Positions 45,380-57,784 of a stretch of DNA of 64,000 nucleotides are shown here, piece after piece. The translations under genes and the position numbers were made by a program. Origin of the DNA: Trichobilharzia regenti (Eukaryota > Platyhelminthes > Trematoda > Strigeidida > Schistosomatidae); NCBI GenBank assembly GCA_944472135.2, contig CALYDD020000426.1, forward strand, positions 62,001 to 126,000, read 5' to 3'. The first letter of the stretch is position 1, and each line of letters starts with the position of its first letter. The notes beneath the pieces are model-generated. The model ran no database searches and was not told where the DNA came from. It saw only the letters and a list, made by a program, of their open reading frames with translations.

Positions 45380-47122
45380 AGTGGAGAGACAATGGCTTTT
45401 CAATATTTAACTACGGAAAGTACACTAGTCCCAATACCAATATAATAACACTTAGTAATTATGTAGGTTCAATACTTGAAATTCGATTGTCATTAAAATA
45501 CTTAAAATGATTAAAATAGCTATGCGGCAAGTGTTCTCTTGCTTTACCATGCTTGTTTCCCTTATAACACTCAGTTATTGAGCCTAATGTATTCTTTGAT
45601 AATACGAATTATGACACTGACTATGCTCTTATTATACATAGATTGATTTACTTTACGATTACCTGTAGTACTAACTACCCTTCTGTAGTATTGTTAAACA
45701 AATGCTGAAATTTTGTTGGTTCTGTTAATATCTTTTTATAATATGTTTAGACACGTTACTTTGCAATGTCAGATGTCTACTATATACAAGACTGTCATGA
45801 TAATTTAGTACACTAAGTCCTGCCAACCGACCTTACCTTCAGTTCATACTACCTATATTGATCCCTAACTATATTGTTCTGCTGAATCTTGCTTCACTAT
45901 TCACAAAACCTATTCTTTTTATTCTTTAAGGTTCTAACTTCTTGTAAAGTAATCTGTTCATTAGGACGCATGCATACATATATAATGTTCATAAAGATGT
46001 ACGCGGAGACCTATTGGAAGCACTCATTAAGAAAGCTAGGGAGATGGAATATGAGGTACGAACATGTCTGGTACCAAGCAATTTATTTGCAGTAGCCATA
46101 ATAATCATAGTCTCAGAGCTTAACATCAAAAAAGGAGGGAGGGTGGCGTTAGCTGATCAGTAGATATGGTGGGGGTCACTAAGGTGAATCGCCCCATTCT
46201 GCAGGAACAGCAATACACAAATTAAAGGCTCGAGATATTTCTGATTTTTATGAGGGCTTAGATCTTTATCTTGAAAAAGATAATAATGAACGCCTTGACA
46301 GATCATGCTTCTACCTCTAAATATATACTACTCGCCCAGCCTATTGTTGAGATGCGACCATGTGGGATGTGCACAGTTTTATGGGGCATCTTATAAACTA
46401 ACTTGCTGTCCATTGACTGATCTTTAAATACCACTTCACAATGTCTTATCTCATTCATTTTCCAATAACGTCTTTACTTGATCCTCATTATATTCCACTA
46501 AACCTAACATTTTACAGCTCTTTATGACTTATTATATTCCTACTCTCTGAAGGGTACGGTTGTACATTAAATGCACAAAAAGGTATAAAACAAAAACAAC
46601 TGGCACAACTGAGGATAAATGTATTAAAACCAAAATTGGACATCATGATAGTACGAGGTATATGTGTTGCATTATACATTGCAAATGAACGTTGTCAGCC
46701 TAGGGAGTTTTCTTTATTAATGCATTTATTAATGATACTTGCACTTACCTATTTCATTACAATTTAATGATTCACCTCAGCACTTTTACTTTTCTAAAAC
46801 AGCTTTCAATCCCTTGTAAACGTTGTACTTACCTCAATATTGGTTGGTTATCGTATGCCGACAACCACGGGATGAAAACGAAACGAAGTCGATTTTCCCG
46901 CTCAACCTGGAGGACAATTGTACAATTCAATAACTATACAGCCTAGTTCAGACAATGTGTATTTATATATATATCAAATATTTAACTGTTGAAACATTAT
47001 TAACTTGTAGACAATCTACGATTTGATATTATATCATACTTGATCGTGCCTGTAAAAATGGCATGCATTTTCATGTAAATTTATATGTTTATATGAGAAT
47101 ATACATTATTATTATTATTATT
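45380..47122 (+). other. LINE-C 3' UTR
   Basis: 1.7 kb without credible ORFs, homologous along its length to 18760-20675. It ends with a GCC...GGC hairpin (GCCTGTAAAAATGGC), an ATTTTCAT/ATGAGAAT hairpin and the ATT tail. Confidence 0.7.
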
Positions 47123-49415
47123 AATCAATAAGATATCTGAACTAAGGACATTACTATTAGTCGCCAGGCCTACTGTAGCTCTGATTACTGAGTCATGGTG
47201 CTCATCCTCTGTACTTGATGTGCATATAGGTATCGATGATTACACTGTACACCGTGCAAACAGAGATTGCAAGCGTGGTGGGGGATGTGTCATATATATA
47301 CAATGCTCATTTGTAGTCAGTAAGGTGGAAGATGAAATAATGAATAATGTACCTGACTCACTCTGGGTTGTCTTACATGGAGATAAGTACAAACTTCTCA
47401 TAGGCTGTGTTTATCGAGCACCAAGCGCAACAAAAGAAACTGATGCGTTATTAGCTAAATCGTTTGCACACGCCTCTTTGTTTAGTGCTAATTACAAAAT
47501 AATTTCAGGGGATTTCAATCTTCCAGAAGTCAATTGGCTAACAAGTTCCGGCCCCCAACGCTTCGACGAATTACTTGCCATTATCGACTGTTATGGATGG
47601 CAACAATACGTCCAGACGCCTACTCGTGGTGACAACACGTTGGACCTTGTTTTTTGTCATGACACAATCCCAGTACCCACGTATGTTGGTAATAGATTTT
47701 CCAGTGGTGACCATAGAATGGTACTCTGCTCTCTGCCTTTCTCACCAGTAAATACAAGAAACAAACAAGATTCAGGAGGCACAATATGTCGTAGTTACAA
47801 ATATACGGACTGGGGATTAGTCCAAGAACTTATTCAACTCTGTCAATGGGATGACTATTTTACCACTGACTCCCTGGAGGCCGTAGTAACCCTGTTTTAC
47901 AGGAATGTTACCCTTTGTCTAGATACTGTTGCTCCAAAGAAAATAGTGAAATTAAGTAGACACTGAGCTGAATATATTCCAAGGGCACACCGTAATAAGT
48001 TAAGGAAGCTGAAGAAACAGTACTATTCCACCAAGGATATATCACTATTGCTCTCAATCCACGAGTCTCTTGAATCTATCAAGCGCCTGCGCTCTCAAAA
48101 GGACCTCGACGAAGAGTTAACGGCACTTGAAAGTACCTCCAAAGTTTGTAACTTAACAGTACTTCTTAAAAAACGAATGCAGTCGGCGAGGGAAATCCCC
48201 TACTTACTTCACGACAAAGTAATCTACAATGAGCCTGCCACTATCTGTGAACTTTTCAGTGATTGGTTTGCAAACTTTAGTTTAGAAACACATATGCCTG
48301 GTGAAACCGCCCCCGTTACTAGCTCTTCCCTTGAAAGAATTGTGTTCACTAATCAACTAATAGTACAAGCAATTAAAAGCCTTAAACCTTCCACTAGTAG
48401 GGGACCCGATGGCCTCGCTTCGATAATTTTCAAAAACAGTGGGTGTGATATACCCTTGTTACTTCTTAAATTCTTCTCAATATCTATGGACACTGGCACT
48501 TACCCTAGTGAGTGGAAAACTAGCTTCATAATTCCACATTACAAATCTGGTGATAAGGCAAACGTCCGCAATTACAGACCCATAAATATAACCCCAGTTA
48601 TCTCACGAATCATGGAGAAAGTTGTAAAAGATCAATTGTCAGACTACCTAATTAGGGAAGATCTTGTTACAAGGTCTCAACACGGATTTCTCAAAAATAG
48701 ATCCTGCGTTACTTGCCACTTCGACTTTTTCAACTGCATCACTAGTAGTCGCGAAGCACGTAAGCTAGTCGTTGTTCTCTATTTCGATATATCTAGGGCA
48801 TTTGACATGGTATCTCACAGTATTCTCTTTGAGAAGCTGTACTCTTGTGGAATTCGCAGTCCATTACTTAACTGGTTAAAATCATTTCTAAGCAAAAGGG
48901 TACAAATAACCAAAGTTGGATCTGTATTGTCTCATCCTAGGCAGATCTCAAGTGGGGTTGTGCAAGGTTATGTCCTAGGTTCACTTTTATTTACAGTCTA
49001 CATTAACAGCATTTGCAAGTGCTTCACCTCATGTAAACCATTCCTATATGCTGACGACCTCAAAGTCGTCTACTCCTGCTACACTCATGAATTAAGCGAT
49101 ATGGTTACTAAAATACATCTTGAACTAAGTAGTCTCGCAACATGGTGTGCTGAATCCTGTCTAAACTTTAACATTGACAAATGCGGCTGGATTTGTATCG
49201 GAAACAGTAACCTTGATTTAACTCTTGAAATAAATGGGCGAAAACCAGCTAAGCTCAACCCAGTCGTAGATCTCGGTATTAGATACTCTAGTAACCTAAC
49301 GTTCGCTGAACAGACTGATTATGCCAGACGTAAAACACGAAGGCTGATAGGATGCATAACACGCAATTTCTTTTGTTGTGAAACTAAGGTTTTATTATAC
49401 AAAGTATGTGTCTGA
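47123..49415 (+). pseudogene. LINE-B ORF2: endonuclease/RT, one stop, 3'-truncated (left arm)
   Basis: A single frame runs from about 47,125 to 49,415 with one TGA at 47964-47966 (LSRH, stop, AEYIPRAH). Endonuclease: TESWCSS, GCVYRAP, SGDFNLPEVNW, SGDHRMV. RT: NYRPINITPVISR, HGFLKNRSC, motif A LYFDISRAFD, GVVQGYVLGSLLF and catalytic YADD. The thumb ends at LLYKVCV, where the copy joins BEL gag sequence, so the C-terminus and 3' UTR are missing. The N-terminus lies at 39956-40211 across the LINE-C insertion. In the GVVQGYVLG motif tyrosine replaces the usual serine. Confidence 0.8.
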
Positions 49416-49419
49416 CCTA

Positions 49420-49496
49420 TCTTTAGGTGGGCTCACGCTGATCAATTACACTGACAGATTGACAAGTATGCATGCCTTCTGCAACTGCATCTGCAT
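49420..49496 (-). pseudogene. BEL gag fragment between LINE-B and a LINE 3' end
   Basis: In minus-strand sense it reads DADAVAEGMHTCQSVSVIDQR, split here as the segment after the gag end at 50027. It ends at GAGCCCACCT where LINE-B begins. The first 20 bases are duplicated at 50027-50046. Confidence 0.65.
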
Positions 49497-50026
49497 CAAT
49501 TTGGAATAAAACGTCACGATTGTAACTTATAACATAACTGATCGTATCTGTAAAAATAGCTTTCTAATTACCGAATTTGGATATAAGTCAAAAATGAGAT
49601 TCGGACTTGTACACACCTAAGTTATATTGTGGAATTACTTCAAGCTATATTTTTTCCCAAGTAATTTTAATCCATTCAAAACGTACTTGGGTTTTTTGTT
49701 AATGCGAAGACAGTATTTCTATATTTCATGATGTGCTCCATTGAATGACTGGTTATCATATTGTTTCCACAAACCAAAGACAAAAACGTCAGCAACCATG
49801 TAATTTAACCATAAACCGAATTTATGGAATTTAAATAATGCTTATCCATGCCTGTACATTTGGTGTGTCCTACACAGGTAGGAAAAATATGTATTTTATT
49901 AAAACATTATTATTGAGTATGATTGCTAATCGTATATGTAATTTATCATATCTAATTTATCATATTGATGATGCCTGTAAACTAGCGTCCCTCATGTACA
50001 AAATGAGAATATACTACTACTATTTA
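49497..50026 (+). mobile_element. 5'-truncated LINE 3' end inserted in gag (left arm)
   Basis: 530 bp of LINE 3' UTR with a short CTA/TTA tail, flanked by a 20-bp direct repeat (49477-49496 and 50027-50046, TTCTGCAACTGCATCTGCAT), the mark of target-primed insertion. It holds the conserved hairpin CCCAAG (49656-49661) with CTTGGG (49686-49691). The mirror copy is 52767-53297. Confidence 0.85.
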
Positions 50027-51418
50027 TTCTGCAACTGCATCTGCATTCAATTCTAATTCACGTTGTAAGTGTACAGAACCTTTATTCAACTTAGCAGTAG
50101 TAGGCATTTCCCCCATTTCATCATTATCAACCAAAGACAAATGTGCACTATCATGATCATTATCAAAAATATTCAATTTACTATCATCTATCTGGTCGAC
50201 TTCACCATTTTCAAACTCTTCAATAACAGCAGTAGATGATTTCGGTTCTTCCTCACAAATCCCTAAAGATTTAATACCTTCGCTCTGACTAGTAATACCT
50301 TGAAAACTTGTGGAGTCAGAACTCCACTCTGAAGCAATAACTCCACTCTGTGACACTCTATTCAACAATGGCTTACCAGTTGCAACTACAGACTTCTTCA
50401 CCGCGCAATCATCGTCACACAATTCGGAGTCAGACCTTGATCTAACATTTAGCTTATCACTGAACTTGCTTACTGGTTCACAGTTCACCTTTGTATGCAC
50501 CTCTTGCAAACGTGTAAAACACAACCGTGTTTGTCTTGCATCTTGCAACTTATCTGTTGAGCATGTACTACGAAACCTGTTGCACTCACTAAGTCTATAT
50601 GCATTACTGGACATCATGGTGCCTTCTCGATATCCACCTCTCTGAGGCCTACTCGTCATCAATGATTGCATTTTGATCTCAGACTGCTCTATTCTAGGGT
50701 TGAGATTCAATATACTGGCGAACTTGCTCATCGATTGATTGACACTATCTTTTACTAGTTTCAGGATATCATCAAATTTTGGATCGATATCCTCTTCCTG
50801 CATACGGGAGCTTATCTTCACCCACTTCCTTTGCAGTCGAGTAGGTAGGCGTCTTGCTATTACTTCTAGTGTAAAACTCGAGTTGAGGTCACTCACGCGA
50901 TTCATCGAAATCATTCCATTCTTGTAAATTAGCAAATTATCTAAAAACTCAGTGAGTGCCTGGGAGTCATCCTGTAACTGACCACCATTACCCTCAACAG
51001 CCTCGAATAATTTCCCTACAATCATCGAAGGTCTTCCAAACCTTTGACGTAGTATGCTCATAGCCTCGTAGTAGCCCTCTTTTGGCTTCATAAACGTACA
51101 GCACTGTATAGCTCTTGCAGCATCTCCAGTGCAGTACCTCATCAAATACATTAACTTCATTTCATCATTTAATAAAAAAACCACTCAAAATGATCTCAAA
51201 CTCCTTTACAAATTGTAAATAATCAGCCGGGTTTCCATCGAAACACCGTGGTCAAATTTAGGGAGTTTGATGTTCCTATTATCCCTGAACGGCGAAACAA
51301 TAACATCAACCATGTCATGCTTAACGTCAGACACATCGTTACAATTAACAGACAAGTCACGATGACTTACTTTCCTGTTTGCATCCAAGACACTCTGTCC
51401 CTTCTTTGACCCAGGCAT
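50027..51418 (-). pseudogene. BEL/Pao-type gag, minus strand, broken
   Basis: 51418-51206 encodes the N-terminus (MPGSKKGQSVLDANRK), then a frameshift, then 51184-50024 encodes 386 residues including DEMKLMYLMRYCTG, RQRFGRPSMIVGKL, a DUF1759-like core, and the acidic C-terminus (DQIDDSKLNIFDNDHDSAH) ending LNADAVAE. The final stop is supplied by the inserted LINE 3' end. The 5' LTR lies 145 bp upstream. No pol follows. About 50,027-50,395 belongs to the left palindrome arm; the rest is in the loop. Confidence 0.75.
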
Positions 51419-51562
51419 TGTTGAACTTGACCCAATTCCAAAATTGTTCCAGATATTGCTTGTTCAAAGAGGACTTGACCGGCACCAGGAAATATGAACG
51501 GCGACTATCCAAACTTTCACCAACTGTTTGAATCCGCCAGATCTGTTTCTATCGTCAGAAAC
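51419..51562 (-). other. BEL leader between 5' LTR and gag
   Basis: The region where a primer binding site is expected. A TGGCGGATTC string lies 23 bases after the LTR, but the gap and poor fit to a tRNA 3' end leave it unproven. Confidence 0.4.
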
Positions 51563-51920
51563 TGTCAGTCACGTCTCATAAACCGTTAATGCCGAGCTCT
51601 TCCTACGGTCGAGCTCACGCTGTTTTTTGAAGTTTCTCAGAATGTTTTAGTATTAACTGACGAAAATCCGAAACACAAATTGGCGACTCGAGGATTCTTT
51701 ATTGTAACACCAACATATAAACAATGTTATAACTAAGTTCTGTGAACAATCATTACAATAATAAATCACAATATTACTTCTGACGGTTTATTGCTGACTT
51801 CTTTGTGAACAGCGACCGATGAGACGAAGACTGTCGTTTTGATGCCTCCACGAAAATTGGGGAAGTTGGTTTTGGGCAAACAAAAATGAATTGATCGTTC
51901 AATCTTCAAATCCATTGACA
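51563..51920 (-). mobile_element. BEL/Pao 5' LTR, minus strand, in the palindrome loop
   Basis: 358 bp, starting TGTCAATGGATTTG at 51920 and ending GTGACTGACA at 51563, followed by the leader and gag. The base after its 5' terminus, 51921, is inside a plus-strand gag copy (codons for KSVVATGK). Confidence 0.85.
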
Positions 51921-52243
51921 AAGTCTGTAGTTGCAACTGGTAAGCCATTGTTGAATAGAGTGTCACAGAGTGGAGTTATTGCTTCAGAGTGGAGTTCTGA
52001 CTCCACAAGTTTTCAAGGTATTACTAGTCAGAGCGAAGGTATTAAATCTTTAGGGATTTGTGAGGAAGAACCGAAATCATCTACTTCTGTTATTGAAGAG
52101 TTTGAAAATGGTGAAGTCGACCAGATAGATGATAGTAAATTGAATATTTTTGATAATGATCATGATAGTGCACATTTGTCTTTGGTTGATAATGATGAAA
52201 TGGGGGGAATGCCTACTACTGCTAAGTTGATTAAAGGTTCTAA
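51921..52243 (+). pseudogene. BEL gag C-terminal part, inverted copy (right arm inner end)
   Basis: KSVVATGKPLLNRVSQSG through PTTAKLIKGS matches the minus-strand gag at 50,395-50,075 at all but about three residues (S for A, G for E, I for N). It is cut on the right by a LINE 3' end and resumes at 52713. Confidence 0.75.
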
Positions 52244-52712
52244 ATAATAATAATAATAATTTATTTTCATGTAAACATAAATTTACATGAAAATGCATGC
52301 CATTTTTACAGGCACGATCAAGTATGCTATAATGTCAAATCTTAAATTGTCTACAAGTTAATAATGTTTCAACAGTTAAATATTTGATACATATATATAA
52401 ATACACTCATTGTCTGAACTAGGCCGTATAGTTATTGAATTGTACAGTTGTCCTCCAGGTTGAGCGGAAAAATGGACTTCGTTTCATTTTCATCCCGTGG
52501 TTGTAGGCATACGATAACCAACCAATGTTGAGGTAAGTACAACGTTTACAAGAGATTGGAAGCTGTTTTAGAAAAGTTAAAGTGCTAAGGTGTAACATTA
52601 AAGTGTAATAGATTAAGTGAGTGAAATATATCATAAATAAACACATTTATATAGAAAACAGAATGGGGAAGTAATTAATTCTTAGGCCGACAACGTTCAT
52701 TTGCAATGTATA
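52244..52712 (-). mobile_element. LINE-C-type 3' end inserted in inverted gag (right arm only)
   Basis: The (ATT)n tail is at 52243-52258 on the minus strand. The sequence matches the last 460 bp or so of the LINE-C 3' UTR (compare 20,215-20,675). It splits GGTTCT from GTACAAC of gag. The left arm lacks it, so it entered after the duplication or was lost from the left. Confidence 0.8.
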
Positions 52713-52766
52713 ATAACTGTACAACTACAACGTGAAGTAGAATTGAATGCAGATGCAGTTGCAGAA
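52713..52766 (+). pseudogene. BEL gag remnant, right arm
   Basis: This continues gag (VQLQREVELNADAVAE) after the inserted LINE end. The last 20 bases (52747-52766) form the left copy of the target duplication of the next LINE insertion. Confidence 0.65.
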
Positions 52767-53297
52767 TAAATAGTAGTAGTATATTCTCATTTTGTACATG
52801 AGGGACGCTAGTTTACAGGCATCATCAATATGATAAATTAGATATGATAAATTACATATACGATTAGCAATCATACTCAATAATAATGTTTTAATAAAAT
52901 ACATATTTTTTCCTACCTGTGTAGGACACACCAAATGTACAGGCATGGATAAGCATTATTTAAATTCCATAAATTCGGTTTATGGTTAAATTACATGGTT
53001 GCTGACGTTTTTGTCTTTGGTTTGTGGAAACAATATGATAACCAGTCATTCAATGGAGCACATCATGAAATATAGAAATACTGTCTTCGCATTAACAAAA
53101 AACCCAAGTACGTTTTGAATGGATTAAAATTACTTGGGAAAAAATATAGCTTGAAGTAATTCCACAATATAACTTAGGTGTGTACAAGTCCGAATCTCAT
53201 TTTTGACTTATATCCAAATTCGGTAATAAGAAAGCTATTTTTACAGATACGATCAGTTATGTTATAAGTTACAATCGTGACGTTTTATTCCAAATTG
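52767..53297 (-). mobile_element. 5'-truncated LINE 3' end in gag (right arm)
   Basis: Mirror of 49497-50026. Its 20-bp target duplication is at 52747-52766 and 53298-53317. Hairpin arms are CCCAAG (53103-53108) and CTTGGG (53133-53138). Confidence 0.85.
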
Positions 53298-53374
53298 ATG
53301 CAGATGCAGTTGCAGAAGGCATGCATACTTGTCAATCTGTCAGTGTAATTGATCAGCGTGAGCCCACCTAAAGA

Positions 53375-55670
53375 TAGGTCAGACACATACTTTGTATAAT
53401 AAAACCTTAGTTTCACAACAAAAGAAATTGCGTGTTATGCATCCTATCAGCCTTCATGTTTTACGTCTGGCATAATCAGTCTGTTCAGCGAACGTTAGGT
53501 TACTAGAGTATCTAATACCGAGATCTACGACTGGGTTGAGCTTAGCTGGTTTTCGCCCATTTATTTCAAGAGTTAAATCAAGGTTACTGTTTCCGATACA
53601 AATCCAGCCGCATTTGTCAATGTTAAAGTTTAGACAGGATTCAGCACACCATGTTGCGAGACTACTTAGTTCAAGATGTATTTTAGTAACCATATCGCTT
53701 AATTCATGAGTGTAGCAGGAGTAGACGACTTTGAGGTCGTCAGCATATAGGAATGGTTTACACATGAGGTGAAGCACTTGCAAATGCTGTTAATGTAGAC
53801 TGTAAATAAAAGTGAACCTAGGACATAACCTTGCACAACCCCACTTGAGATCTGCCTAGGATGAGACAATACAGATCCAACTTTGGTTATTTGTACCCTT
53901 TTGCTTAGAAATGATTTTAACCAGTTAAGTAATGGACTGCGAATTCCACAAGAGTACAGCTTCTCAAAGAGAATACTGTGAGATACCATGTCAAATGCCC
54001 TAGATATATCGAAATAGAGAACAACGACTAGCTTACGTGCTTCGCGACTACTAGTGATGCAGTTGAAAAAGTCTAAGTGGCAAGTAACGCAGGATCTATT
54101 TTTGAGAAATCCGTGTTGAGACCTTGTAACAAGATCTTCCCTAATTAGGTAGTCTGACAATTGATCTTTTACAACTTTCTCCATGATTCGTGAGATAACT
54201 GGGGTTATATTTATGGGTCTGTAATTGCGGACGTTTGCCTTATCACCAGATTTGTAATGTGGAATTATGAAGCTAGTTTTCCACTCACTAGGGTAAGTGC
54301 CAGTGTCCATAGATATTGAGAAGAATTTAAGAAGTAACAAGGGTATATCACACCCACTGTTTTTGAAAATTATCGAAGCGAGGCCATCGGGTCCCCTACT
54401 AGTGGAAGGTTTAAGGCTTTTAATTGCTTGTACTATTAGTTGATTAGTGAACACAATTCTTTCAAGGGAAGAGCTAGTAACGGGGGCGGTTTCACCAGGC
54501 ATATGTGTTTCTAAACTAAAGTTTGCAAACCAATCACTGAAAAGTTCACAGATAGTGGCAGGCTCATTGTAGATTACTTTGTCGTGAAGTAAGTAGGGGA
54601 TTTCCCTCGCCGACTGCATTCGTTTTTTAAGAAGTACTGTTAAGTTACAAACTTTGGAGGTACTTTCAAGTGCCGTTAACTCTTCGTCGAGGTCCTTTTG
54701 AGAGCGCAGGCGCTTGATAGATTCAAGAGACTCGTGGATTGAGAGCAATAGTGATATATCCTTGGTGGAATAGTACTGTTTCTTCAGCTTCCTTAACTTA
54801 TTACGGTGTGCCCTTGGAATATATTCAGCTCAGTGTCTACTTAATTTCACTATTTTCTTTGGAGCAACAGTATCTAGACAAAGGGTAACATTCCTGTAAA
54901 ACAGGGTTACTACGGCCTCCAGGGAGTCAGTGGTAAAATAGTCATCCCATTGACAGAGTTGAATAAGTTCTTGGACTAATCCCCAGTCCGTATATTTGTA
55001 ACTACGACATATTGTGCCTCCTGAATCTTGTTTGTTTCTTGTATTTAGTGGTGAGAAAGGCAGAGAGCAGAGTACCATTCTATGGTCACCACTGGAAAAT
55101 CTATTACCAACATACGTGGATACTGGGATTGTGTCATGACAAAAAACAAGGTCCAACGTGTTGTCACCACGAGTAGGCGTCTGGACGTATTGTTGCCATC
55201 CATAACAGTCGATAATGGCAAGTAATTCGTCGAAGCGTTGGGGGCCGGAACTTGTTAGCCAATTGACTTCTGGAAGATTGAAATCCCCTGAAATTATTTT
55301 GTAATTAGCACTAAACAAAGAGGCGTGTGCAAACGATTTAGCTAATAACGCATCAGTTTCTTTTGTTGCGCTTGGTGCTCGATAAACACAGCCTATGAGA
55401 AGTTTGTACTTATCTCCATGTAAGACAACCCAGAGTGAGTCAGGTACATTATTCATTATTTCATCTTCCACCTTACTGACTACAAATGAGCATTGTATAT
55501 ATATGACACATCCCCCACCACGCTTGCAATCTCTGTTTGCACGGTGTACAGTGTAATCATCGATACCTATATGCACATCAAGTACAGAGGATGAGCACCA
55601 TGACTCAGTAATCAGAGCTACAGTAGGCCTGGCGACTAATAGTAATGTCCTTAGTTCAGATATCTTATTG
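53375..55670 (-). pseudogene. LINE-B ORF2, right arm copy
   Basis: Mirror of 47123-49415 with the same internal stop (at 54830-54832). Differences visible in translation: VST for VPT, SPLN for SPVN, CHLDFF for CHFDFF, and a 2-base GT insertion near 53,775 that shifts the frame after CFTSC. RT catalytic YADD is therefore split off into the frame at 53783-53454. Confidence 0.8.
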
Positions 55671-57784
55671 ATTAATAATAATAATAATGTATATTCTCAT
55701 ATAAACATATAAATTTACATGAAAATGCATGCCATTTTTACAGGCACGATCAAGTATGATATAATATCAAATCGTAGATTGTCTACAAGTTAATAATGTT
55801 TCAACAGTTAAATATTTGATATATATATAAATACACATTGTCTGAACTAGGCTGTATAGTTATTGAATTGTACAATTGTCCTCCAGGTTGAGCGGGAAAA
55901 TCGACTTCGTTTCGTTTTCATCCCGTGGTTGTCGGCATACGATAACCAACCAATATTGAGGTAAGTACAACGTTTACAAGGGATTGAAAGCTGTTTTAGA
56001 AAAGTAAAAGTGCTGAGGTGAATCATTAAATTGTAATGAAATAGGTAAGTGCAAGTATCATTAATAAATGCATTAATAAAGAAAACTCCCTAGGCTGACA
56101 ACGTTCATTTGCAATGTATAATGCAACACATATACCTCGTACTATCATGATGTCCAATTTTGGTTTTAATACATTTATCCTCAGTTGTGCCAGTTGTTTT
56201 TGTTTTATACCTTTTTGTGCATTTAATGTACAACCGTACCCTTCAGAGAGTAGGAATATAATAAGTCATAAAGAGCTGTAAAATGTTAGGTTTAGTGGAA
56301 TATAATGAGGATCAAGTAAAGACGTTATTGGAAAATGAATGAGATAAGACATTGTGAAGTGGTATTTAAAGATCAGTCAATGGACAGCAAGTTAGTTTAT
56401 AAGATGCCCCATAAAACTGTGCACATCCCACATGGTCGCATCTCAACAATAGGCTGGGCGAGTAGTATATATTTAGAGGTAGAAGCATGATCTGTCAAGG
56501 CGTTCATTATTATCTTTTTCAAGATAAAGATCTAAGCCCTCATAAAAATCAGAAATATCTCGAGCCTTTAATTTGTGTATTGCTGTTCCTGCAGAATGGG
56601 GCGATTCACCTTAGTGACCCCCACCATATCTACTGATCAGCTAACGCCACCCTCCCTCCTTTTTTGATGTTAAGCTCTGAGACTATGATTATTATGGCTA
56701 CTGCAAATAAATTGCTTGGTACCAGACATGTTCGTACCTCATATTCCATCTCCCTAGCTTTCTTAATGAGTGCTTCCAATAGGTCTCCGCGTACATCTTT
56801 ATGAACATTATATATGTATGCATGCGTCCTAATGAACAGATTACTTTACAAGAAGTTAGAACCTTAAAGAATAAAAAGAATAGGTTTTGTGAATAGTGAA
56901 GCAAGATTCAGCAGAACAATATAGTTAGGGATCAATATAGGTAGTATGAACTGAAGGTAAGGTCGGTTGGCAGGACTTAGTGTACTAAATTATCATGACA
57001 GTCTTGTATATAGTAGACATCTGACATTGCAAAGTAACGTGTCTAAACATATTATAAAAAGATATTAACAGAACCAACAAAATTTCAGCATTTGTTTAAC
57101 AATACTACAGAAGGGTAGTTAGTACTACAGGTAATCGTAAAGTAAATCAATCTATGTATAATAAGAGCATAGTCAGTGTCATAATTCGTATTATCAAAGA
57201 ATACATTAGGCTCAATAACTGAGTGTTATAAGGGAAACAAGCATGGTAAAGCAAGAGAACACTTGCCGCATAGCTATTTTAATCATTTTAAGTATTTTAA
57301 TGACAATCGAATTTCAAGTATTGAACCTACATAATTACTAAGTGTTATTATATTGGTATTGGGACTAGTGTACTTTCCGTAGTTAAATATTGAAAAGCCA
57401 TTGTCTCTCCACTCTACCAGCAGTTGAGATCTTTGAGGCGGGCTAGGGTGGACATGTTTATATGTTTTTCTAGGCTCCTTTTGAAACTGTCAGGCCTTTC
57501 ACAGGATCTTATCTCAGAGGGTAGTTGGTTCCAAAGTTTGCAATATTTAATGGTGAAGAAGTTAGCTCTAGTGTTGAGTTTATGGGTGTTAACCTTGAGA
57601 AGGTAGTTGTGGTTGCGTAGTCCATACGATTTAGGATTAGCCCAGGTTATGGACGAGTTACTGTTACAGTGCTTTCTTATAACTTTGAATAAGAGAAATA
57701 AATTGCACTTCACTCTCCTTAACCATAAGGGCTCTAAGTCCAGTCGAATACATCTGTCAAGGTATTCTATTTGCTGACCATAGC

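Larger units (their letters stand above)
40212..47122 (+). mobile_element. LINE-C: full-length CR1/Jockey-type retrotransposon (left palindrome arm)
   Basis: 5' UTR (40212-40563), ORF1, overlapping ORF2, a 1.7-kb 3' UTR and a short (ATT)n tail (47105-47122). It is inserted in LINE-B ORF2: flanks TTAATGAAATA and TTAATCAATA look like a worn target duplication of about 10 bp. From 41,054 onward it belongs to the left palindrome arm; its mirror copy ends at 61739. Confidence 0.85.
41054..50395 (+). repeat. Left arm of giant inverted repeat
   Basis: Positions x and 102,793-x correspond through most of the arms (for example 42672 with 60121, 45889 with 56904). The outer end is CTGTACTCTT at 41054. 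The inner end is in gag at about 50,395, where the mirror copy meets an LTR terminus at 51920/51921. Confidence 0.95.

Noticed and set aside
51419..51562. Primer binding site starting TGGCGG
   Set aside because: It lies 23 bases from the LTR and its complement does not extend as a tRNA acceptor and T-stem sequence.
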